Assembly: GCA_036267155.1 (NCBI GenBank)
Contig: DATAWP010000004.1
Coordinates: 62,001 to 126,000, forward strand
Direction: 5' to 3'
Source of the DNA: PALSA-1353 sp036267155
Lineage (GTDB): Bacteria > Planctomycetota > Phycisphaerae > Tepidisphaerales > Tepidisphaeraceae
DNA length: 64,000 nt
The notes below the pieces were generated by a model that had not been told where the DNA came from, did no database searches, and saw nothing but the letters and a program-made list of their open reading frames with translations. Below are positions 26,059 through 31,824 of this stretch, piece after piece; position 1 is the first letter of the stretch; each line of letters begins with the position of its first letter. The translations under genes were made by a program, and so were the position numbers.

Positions 26059-26435
26059 CGATGGAGATCAAGCCGATCAAGAATATGCGGGACTACCGCC
26101 GGGTGCTCAAGGAGATCGACGCTCTGATGGATGCCAAGGCGAAGACCGCCGCCGGCGACCGACTGGACGTGCTGGCGACGCTGGCGGTGGCGTGGGAGGA
26201 GCAGCATTGCCCGATCGAATCGCCGGACCCGGTCGAGGCGATTCAATTCGCGATGGAGCAGCGGGGCCTCTCCCGGCGCGACTTGGAAACATACATCGGC
26301 AGCCGCGCCCGCGTGGCGGAAATCCTGAATCGCAAGCGTCCCCTGACCCTGCCCATGATCCGCAAACTGCACAGCGGCCTGGGCATTCCCGCCGAGGTGC
26401 TGATTCGGGAAAACGGCTTACGTCCGGCTGGATAA
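26055..26435 (+). CDS. higA: HigA-family antitoxin with XRE HTH domain
   Basis: A 126-residue antitoxin. The N-terminal part (IKPIKNMRDYRRVLKEIDAL, then WEEQHCPIESPDPVEAIQFAM) is the helical region seen in HigA. The C-terminal half is a Cro/C1 helix-turn-helix (MEQRGLSRRDLETYIGSRARVAEILNRKR) that should bind the higBA promoter and autoregulate. The start overlaps the higB stop. It ends 22 bp before the convergent FkbM gene, with no obvious terminator between. Confidence 0.93.
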   Translation: MTMEIKPIKNMRDYRRVLKEIDALMDAKAKTAAGDRLDVLATLAVAWEEQHCPIESPDPVEAIQFAMEQRGLSRRDLETYIGSRARVAEILNRKRPLTLPMIRKLHSGLGIPAEVLIRENGLRPAG

Positions 26436-26457
26436 TCTCTCGCGAATGATCGCGGTA

Positions 26458-27267
26458 CTATTTGCCCGGTTGCGGAGCCAGGATGATGTCGATCCATCCG
26501 AGGGTCCCACGCCACAGGTAAAACATCTCCATCAGGATCGAATAACTCAGCGGCACCAGAACGCCCGATGCGTAGAACAGCGGGCCGTATTTCATTTCAT
26601 CCATGAACGCGATCAGATCGGCCACGCCTGAACCGTGCAGTTGCATCGAGCGGGGCTGAAATTCCAGCTTGATCATCGGCCTTTGAGTCTGCCGCTCGAT
26701 GAACCGGCGGGCGCCCTGCAGAACTTTGACGTCGTGGCCCTCGGTGTCCACGTGGATGAAGGTGACGTCTTTCACCTCCGGCGGCATCTGGTTGTCCAGC
26801 GTGACGACCTCCACCTCCTGCTCAAGACGTTCCATGGTGGGAAAGTTTGGCTTCAGCGACCCCATCCCGGTATTGCCTTTCGCCCCGAGATAGAAATGCG
26901 ACTTCCCGCATTGATCCGAAACCGCAAACGGAAAAACCTGAACGTTGGTGACCTGGTTCAGCTCGAGGGTCTTTTGAATCAGCGCAACATGCTCCGCCAG
27001 CGGCTCAAAGCAATAGCACATTTTGAAGAAATCGCAGGCGAGAATCGTATCCGAGCCGATGTTGGCCCCCACCTCCACAAACGACCCGCCCTTGCCGACG
27101 GCAGTATAGAGATCGATCACCTGGCCATATTCCCACGGCCGCGCCGTCTTGATGAGCGTTCCGATGACGTTCTGCTGCTTGGGCACGCAAATGCGCTTCG
27201 GCTTCTTGTCCGGCAGTACGTAGGGATAGTTGATAATGTCGAAATCGTCTGGAGTCATAATGTTCAT
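26458..27267 (-). CDS. FkbM-family methyltransferase
   Basis: A 269-residue SAM-dependent methyltransferase. The SAM-binding motif I is FVEVGANIGSDTILA, followed by CYCFEPLAEHVALIQKTLELN (motif II) and the FkbM-characteristic DVTFIHVDTEGHDVKVLQGA block. These enzymes commonly O-methylate sugars or polyketides. A second methionine three codons in (MTPDDF) is an alternative start. It stands alone between the higBA module and the YdeI-like gene; a role in modifying exported glycans is possible (inference), though the exopolysaccharide locus is 11 kb away. Confidence 0.88.
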   Translation of the reverse strand: MNIMTPDDFDIINYPYVLPDKKPKRICVPKQQNVIGTLIKTARPWEYGQVIDLYTAVGKGGSFVEVGANIGSDTILACDFFKMCYCFEPLAEHVALIQKTLELNQVTNVQVFPFAVSDQCGKSHFYLGAKGNTGMGSLKPNFPTMERLEQEVEVVTLDNQMPPEVKDVTFIHVDTEGHDVKVLQGARRFIERQTQRPMIKLEFQPRSMQLHGSGVADLIAFMDEMKYGPLFYASGVLVPLSYSILMEMFYLWRGTLGWIDIILAPQPGK

Positions 27268-27397
27268 CTTACTGGTTTTGGTCGACGCTGTTCCTAACGG
27301 AGGGCCGCCGCCGCTGCCAATGAGTCCGGGTGGTTGAATGACAATGTTGAAAATCGCGTGTAGACTTTAATGGAAATCTAGCTGCGTCCCCGTTTTA

Positions 27398-27988
27398 TTA
27401 CTCATCATCTAATCCCTTCCCATTGAGAATTCGCCGCATGCATTTTTCAACCCTTGACGCCCGAGTTATGGATTGTTTGGCTCCGGAAAAATAAAGGAGG
27501 TATGCTCTTTGCCGCCCCGGCGTCAATGCGGCAAAAGCAGTTTTCAAGGCGGGGATTTCATCTAATCTATTTTGAAGTTCTACGGGAATGATAAATTCCG
27601 CAATCTTCTTCAGCTTCACTTTCAAACCGGCTTTTTCCACTTCAATGGCTTCATAAATATAGGCTTTCAAGATGGTTTCCATCTCAACTATTTCTCGAAC
27701 ATTGGTGAACCGAATGACGCGCACCGACTGCGAATTCTCCGTTTGTTGAATCAGAATACCCTTGGCATCCTTTAACAAAACGCCTTTGATAAAACTGAGC
27801 ACGCAGGATTCTTTGAATCGACCCATGAAAAGTACGTTACTTCCCTGAAACGTATAACAAGGAACACGCCACTTCACTTCTTCCGTCAGCCCACAGTCAA
27901 GAATGATCATTCTCAATTTCTGCAATTCGTTCTGCCACTGTTTGGATTTTCTCAAATATCCATCAACCTTGGGATTCATTCTGTTCAT
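27398..27988 (-). CDS. YdeI/OmdA-associated family protein (DUF1801-like)
   Basis: A 196-residue protein. The N-terminal ~115 residues match the DUF1801/YdhG-like fold: LRMIILDCGLTEEVKWRVPCYTFQGSNVLFMGRFK. The C-terminal ~65 residues match the OmdA/YdeI bacteriocin-protection-type helical tail: IPVELQNRLDEIPALKTAFAALTPGRQRAYLLYFSGAKQSITRASRVEK. Its molecular function is unclear in the literature. The coding sequence is much more AT-rich than its neighbours (for example many AAA/ATT codons), which points to recent transfer. GGAG precedes ATG by 9 nt. An element with inverted termini begins 29 bp upstream. Confidence 0.85.
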   Translation of the reverse strand: MNRMNPKVDGYLRKSKQWQNELQKLRMIILDCGLTEEVKWRVPCYTFQGSNVLFMGRFKESCVLSFIKGVLLKDAKGILIQQTENSQSVRVIRFTNVREIVEMETILKAYIYEAIEVEKAGLKVKLKKIAEFIIPVELQNRLDEIPALKTAFAALTPGRQRAYLLYFSGAKQSITRASRVEKCMRRILNGKGLDDE

Positions 27989-28016
27989 TTAGATATGCTC
28001 CATGGTGAACGTCACG

Positions 28017-28650
28017 GTAACTGTTTACCGCAAAACGGAATCACTCCATCTGGACAGTTTTCGGCGTGCGGCGCAGCAGATGTTTATCGGTTGCGGTTTC
28101 CGTCACGGCCGCAATCGCCGGCTCGCATATCAGAAATCGCTGCCGCCGCTGAGCCCGTTGGCCCGCCTGGCAATGTTCCGGCAAACCGTCTGCGACCGAA
28201 GAGTCGCCGGCTCCGGCGGCAAGCGCAGCGGAGTTTCGAGCACGTGCTCGACCTCAACCGTCCGTCACCGCCGCTTGCCCGACCTCCTGTTGGTTGCCCC
28301 AGGAGCCGGCACACGACCTGTCAGTGGGCCATCACCCGTCAACGTTCACGCGGAGGTCGGACAAGGCGGGCTGTGAAGCACGGTTGAGGTCGAACTTGAG
28401 TTCGAAACTCCGCTGAACTGGCCGCGGAACGCGGCGACTCCGCTTCTGGTCCGCCGACGGCTCGCTGGAACGTCAACGGGCAAGCCAACGGCGCTCGCGG
28501 CGGCAGCGATTTCTGATATACGAGCCGGCGAATTCGGCGGTCTAGAAAGTCGTGACCGATCATCCTCTTGTTCTTCATCTTGTTCTTCATCCGTTGGCTC
28601 GGTCTCGCAATATAGATGATTTGTACGGCCCCCTGACGGTAAACAGTTAC
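28017..28650. repeat. Long inverted-repeat element, copy B, with matching 14-bp termini
   Basis: The outer ends are exact inverted repeats of 14 bp: GTAACTGTTTACCG at 28017-28030 and its complement at 28637-28650. The interior from about 28088 to 28566 is one large imperfect palindrome: left arm 28088-28265 and right arm about 28375-28566. Shared blocks include GCCGGCTCG, ATATCAGAAATCGCTGCCGC and GGAGTTTCGA. Nested hairpins are CGAGCACGTGCTCG and, around the centre, GCTTGCCCGACCTCC against GGAGGTCGGACAAG. The right terminus touches the stop codon of the VOC gene. No coding sequence is convincing. It is homologous to 21714-21980. It may be a MITE-like mobile element or a structured RNA. Confidence 0.75.
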
Positions 28651-29073
28651 TTACGGTTTATGTTCCTGCCAGACGCCCACGACATTGCCGGCGGGATCGC
28701 GAAAGACCGAAACCCATAGATTTCCCTCTCGATAAGGCGATCGGACAATCTCTCCCCCATTTGTCGCAACGCGTTTTACAACATCGTCAATGTGATCGAC
28801 ATAGATATACGGCAACAGACCAGGCTGCCGAGAAATTGCCCGGCCGGCCACCCACCGGCCGATCAGATGCCCGGTCTGATCCGAAAACTTGGGTTGGTCG
28901 GCATCTTCGTCACGCAGCTTCCATCCGAAAACGCATTGGTAGAATGCCGCGGACCGACGGGCATCCATCGCAGGTATCTCAAGATAGGAAAGTCCGCCAT
29001 GCCTGGCCAAAAGCACATCCACGCCGGCTGCATCGCTCGGTGTCTCTTGACGGCTGTCTTGTGTCTTGGCCAT
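28651..29073 (-). CDS. VOC-family (glyoxalase/dioxygenase fold) protein
   Basis: A 140-residue vicinal-oxygen-chelate protein. LSYLEIPAMDARRSAAFYQCVFGWKL is the first beta-alpha-beta-beta-beta unit, and LLPYIYVDHIDDVVKRVATNGGEIV with FRDPAGNVVGVWQE is the second, as in PhnB/YdcJ-type predicted lactoylglutathione-lyase-related enzymes. The typical metal residues (H/E) are only partly evident, so the chemistry is unknown. AAGGA precedes ATG. The stop codon abuts the terminus of the inverted-repeat element. Confidence 0.85.
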   Translation of the reverse strand: MAKTQDSRQETPSDAAGVDVLLARHGGLSYLEIPAMDARRSAAFYQCVFGWKLRDEDADQPKFSDQTGHLIGRWVAGRAISRQPGLLPYIYVDHIDDVVKRVATNGGEIVRSPYREGNLWVSVFRDPAGNVVGVWQEHKP

Positions 29074-29339
29074 ATGTTCCTTCCCTTCTGAAACTTTTTC
29101 CGAAAGTCATCGGACGTCGAAGAACTCCTGGTGACAAGCTCGAATTTTATCACGGAATCGACAATCGTTTGCGACGAAAAAGGGCATAAATGTTGTCAGT
29201 GCGACAGGATTTGAACTCCGGATGTCACTCACGCGGCCTGCCAAAAGCGGGCCCAAACGCCCCGCGTATTGAATGACGAGTAACATAACGATCCGCCGCT
29301 CTATCGCCTCCGGCCCGGACAAGGAAAAAGGCCAATCAA

Positions 29340-29744
29340 TCATTCCGCCGCCCTATCGGCCAGCGTCGAGACGATCGCGATATTTTGAACCAACTCCTCC
29401 GGAAGGTGATGCCGATCGCGCAGGTATTCAACGGAGTTGAATGAAATCCAAACCTTGCCGGCGGCGTCCTCCCAAACCAGTAGCTTCAGCGGCAGGTCGA
29501 TGGCGATGCTCGGGGCCGCGATCATCAGCGGCGTGCCGGCTTTGGGACTGCCGAAGATCAGCAGTTTGGTAGGGCGCATCTTCATGCCGACTTTTGATGC
29601 CTCGCCGCCGTGGTCGATGAGAGCGAAAACCGCCACGCCTTTGTCGCGGAGCATCGTCTGCAATCGTTCAATGGTTTGGTCAACCGAATGATTGCTCGGG
29701 CGAGTGACGATTCCGGAGATTTCTTGCGATTCGGTTTTGGGCAT
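29340..29744 (-). CDS. DUF302 family protein
   Basis: A 134-residue protein with the DUF302 core: VDQTIERLQTMLRDKGVAVFALIDHGGEASKVG, MRPTKLLIFGSPKAGTPLM, then APSIAIDLPLKLLVWEDAAGKVWISFNSVEYL and a C-terminal helix. DUF302 domains bind small ligands, but their role is mostly undefined. No signal peptide is seen. The gene has a decayed partial paralogue 5 kb away at 34401-34536, in the same orientation. ATG lacks a clear Shine-Dalgarno sequence. Confidence 0.88.
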   Translation of the reverse strand: MPKTESQEISGIVTRPSNHSVDQTIERLQTMLRDKGVAVFALIDHGGEASKVGMKMRPTKLLIFGSPKAGTPLMIAAPSIAIDLPLKLLVWEDAAGKVWISFNSVEYLRDRHHLPEELVQNIAIVSTLADRAAE

Positions 29745-29796
29745 TCGCGGGATCGTACCCTAAGCAAGGGTTGTCCGGCGAAGCAAATTCGCGCTG

Positions 29797-29871
29797 GCAG
29801 CGCCCATCCCTCGAAAAGGAATTGCTTGCGGCCATGGTTTGGCAAAGCTCGCCGAAGTCAACCGTCCCTCA
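29797..29871. repeat. Dispersed repeat, left copy
   Basis: About 75 bp including CGAAAAGGAATTGCTTGCGG and AAAGCTCGCCGAAGTCAACC. The same sequence, with a 10-15 bp insert, occurs in direct orientation at 30670-30760. The two copies flank the mntA-hepT pair. Confidence 0.75.
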
Positions 29872-29880
29872 AAGGTCTTT

Positions 29881-30222
29881 TCATTGAATCTCCAGCAGCT
29901 TTCGAACGTCGGCGCGAAGCAGCGGCACCTTGCTCTCAACGATATTCCAGGTGATCTCGTGCTTGATCACGCCATAGCCGTGGATGAGTTGATTCCGAAA
30001 ACCGACGATCCGGCGCCATTCACCGATCCTCTCCGCCGCGTCCGGATCGAGCTTGTGCAACTGGCTCAGCGCCTCGCCTATGACCAGGAAATTCCATTGA
30101 ACCGCGTCACGAAGCTCGCCGCTGGCCAGATACTGCTCGCGCGTTTTTTCGGGACTGTATTACACGATCCGATCGACGGCATCCAGAATATCGACAAGGA
30201 ATTTCGCCGATTCAGGCCGCAT
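29881..30222 (-). pseudogene. hepT: hepT toxin gene (HEPN/DUF86) interrupted by an in-frame TAA
   Basis: Translation from the ATG at 30222 gives MRPESAKFLVDILDAVDRIV and then TAA (30162-30160, codon 21). The same frame continues without shift for 92 more codons to TGA at 29881: YSPEKTREQYLASGELRDAV, WNFLVIGEALSQL, IGEWRRIVGFRNQLIHGYGV and so on. This is a full HEPN protein with the catalytic/target motif R-x4-H-x-Y (RNQLIHGY). The start overlaps the end of mntA by 11 bp, the usual arrangement. Only one base separates TAA from a sense codon, so this may be a recent inactivation, a sequencing error, or readthrough. No good internal restart codon is seen near the conserved part. Confidence 0.85.
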
Positions 30223-30517
30223 AAAGCGTCACTCTATGCTGATTTGCAACCTGCAAGAAGTAGCGGTTCCGCGCATCGGGGCCGCTGACGAGGTCCACTT
30301 CACGGCCAAGCAGCCGCTGCAGATCTTCGGCCAACCCGAAATATCGGTCCGCCAGACCCTCGGGATTCGCGTCGAATTCATAAAAAAAGTCGATGTCGCT
30401 GTGGGAATGGTCGAACGCCCCGCTGGCCGCCGAGCCGAATAGTTCCAGCTTCCGCACCCCATATTTGCGGCACAGCGCGGCAATCTCAACACGATGCTTT
30501 TCCACAAGCTCGATCAT
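30212..30517 (-). CDS. mntA: MntA-type nucleotidyltransferase antitoxin
   Basis: A 101-residue minimal nucleotidyltransferase. The active-site pattern GS-x10-D-x-D is intact: LFGSAASGAFDHSHSDIDFF. In characterised MntA-HepT modules this enzyme AMPylates the tyrosine in the HepT motif and so neutralises the toxin. The start at 30517 (MIELVEKHRVEIAAL) lies 7 nt past a TATAAT box without a Shine-Dalgarno sequence; a longer frame would translate the promoter. hepT downstream is interrupted, so this antitoxin may now have no target. Confidence 0.9.
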   Translation of the reverse strand: MIELVEKHRVEIAALCRKYGVRKLELFGSAASGAFDHSHSDIDFFYEFDANPEGLADRYFGLAEDLQRLLGREVDLVSGPDARNRYFLQVANQHRVTLYAA

Positions 30518-30556
30518 TACCGGGATTATACGATAAAGCTGACCCAATCGTCGAAC
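30518..30556 (-). promoter_or_regulatory. Predicted leaderless promoter of mntA
   Basis: Minus-strand TATAAT at 30525-30530, seven bases before ATG, with GTCAGCTTTATCG immediately upstream. It is the third member of the promoter module also seen before trpS and the YgiT-like gene. Confidence 0.6.
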
Positions 30557-30669
30557 CGCATCCCTCGCGGCGCGGCGACTTCAGTCGCCGTGTTCCTTTC
30601 TCCGCGTTTTCGGCGTCTCGGCCGCAGCTGGCGGTAAACGTGAACCGGATCGACAGCGAATTGTCGCTT

Positions 30670-30760
30670 GCCGCGCGCATCCCCCGAAAAGGATTTGCCT
30701 GCGGCCAAAGGCCGCCCCTCGGCTCGACAAAGCTCGCCGAAGTCAACCGTCCTTCACAGC
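30670..30760. repeat. Dispersed repeat, right copy
   Basis: Direct repeat of 29797-29871, including CGAAAAGGATTTGCCTGCGG and CAAAGCTCGCCGAAGTCAAC. Just upstream at 30568-30590 is a hairpin GGCGACTTCAGTCGCC similar to the one at 14543. Confidence 0.75.
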
Positions 30761-30904
30761 CCCGATTGTCCGACCATTGGCCTAGCTTCCACACCGACGG
30801 CCACCCGCAACTGTCGATGCGCGCGGCTTTGCAGTACACTCGGACTATGGACTCTCTGTTGCGCATATTCATCAAAACCGTGCACAAGATTCGGTAGACG
30901 CAAC

Positions 30905-31813
30905 ATGCCAACGACGCGAAAACTAGCTCAACTATTTCGGGCAATCGCGGCGGAGGACGTCGCCGGTGCTACCGCGATTGCCCAGGAGCTTTGCAAGAGC
31001 GAAGAACAGAAAGGCCATCGATCGGCCGCCCGCTTGTTGCGGGGCGCCCTGATGTCAAGCGGATCAAACGGCGGGATTAACCCCAGGATCCCTACTCAGG
31101 GAAGTGCAAACGTCCTTCTCTCGACGGCATTGGTTCATCTTACCGAAAATCGTACCTTGACCGACGTGATGTTAAGCGCTGCGCTGCGCCAAGAGCTTCG
31201 CGATGTCATAAAGGAATGGACGAACCGCGCGACGCTGCAAAAACACGGAATTAATCCACGATCAAAGCTGCTGTTCCACGGTCCACCCGGCTGTGGCAAG
31301 AGTCTGACCGCGCGCACCATCGGAAATGAGTTGAACTTACCGGTATTCCTCGTCAGATTCGACGCAGTTATAGGATCCTTTCTCGGCCAAACCGCTGGCC
31401 ACCTTCGGCAACTGTTTCACTTCGCGGAGATTCATCCCTGTGTTTTACTACTCGACGAGCTGGACGCGCTTGGCAAACGTCGCGGCAATCCGCTCGACGT
31501 TGGAGAGCTGGACCGCATCGTTATCGCGCTAATGCAAGAACTTGAACACTCCGCCCCGACTGGTCTTATTATTGCCACATCCAATTTAGCGAGGCACCTC
31601 GACGACGCGCTTTGGCGACGCTTCGATCTCGCCTTGGAGTTCAAAGCGCCCTCCTCTCAAGTTCTGCGTCCGTTTGCCAACCGTCTCGCAAAAATACATC
31701 GGGTCGATTTGCCGCCCAAAGTCATTCAGGACGCACTCAGAGCTCGTAGTTTTGCGACGGCAGAGTCAATCGTGATTTCAGAAACCCGCCGCCAAATTCT
31801 CGACAATGCATGA
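30905..31813 (+). CDS. AAA+ ATPase of a two-gene ATPase/subtilase module
   Basis: A 302-residue protein. An N-terminal ~90-residue helical region (RKLAQLFRAIAAEDVAGATAIAQELCKSEE) precedes one AAA+ domain. Walker A is GPPGCGKS (126-133), Walker B LLLDELDAL (D184, E185), sensor 1 N227 in IIATSN, and the arginine-finger pair is in ALWRRFD (R238, R239). The pore-loop region follows GSFLGQTAG. This resembles the classic AAA (FtsH/p97-like) clade acting on proteins. The next gene starts 11 bp downstream and encodes a subtilisin-like protease, so the ATPase may regulate or feed that protease. The module stands between TA genes, repeats and a DUF302 remnant, suggesting horizontal acquisition. Biological role unknown; defence is the leading hypothesis. 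Confidence 0.88.
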   Translation: MPTTRKLAQLFRAIAAEDVAGATAIAQELCKSEEQKGHRSAARLLRGALMSSGSNGGINPRIPTQGSANVLLSTALVHLTENRTLTDVMLSAALRQELRDVIKEWTNRATLQKHGINPRSKLLFHGPPGCGKSLTARTIGNELNLPVFLVRFDAVIGSFLGQTAGHLRQLFHFAEIHPCVLLLDELDALGKRRGNPLDVGELDRIVIALMQELEHSAPTGLIIATSNLARHLDDALWRRFDLALEFKAPSSQVLRPFANRLAKIHRVDLPPKVIQDALRARSFATAESIVISETRRQILDNA

Positions 31814-31824
31814 CGGAATAAACC

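Noticed and set aside
28339..28590. 83-codon frame inside the inverted-repeat element, with a counterpart in copy A
   Set aside because: The two translations are similar only because the repeat DNA is similar; stops and frame are not kept in the other arms.
29195..29225. CAGGATTTGAACTCC, also T-arm-like on the minus strand
   Set aside because: The surrounding bases do not form a cloverleaf; likely coincidence.
29107..29343. 78-codon minus-strand frame between the VOC and DUF302 genes
   Set aside because: No family signal and no ribosome-binding site; composition typical of a chance frame.
30486..30944. 152-codon minus-strand frame upstream of mntA
   Set aside because: It consists of repeat and promoter sequence and has no recognisable domain.
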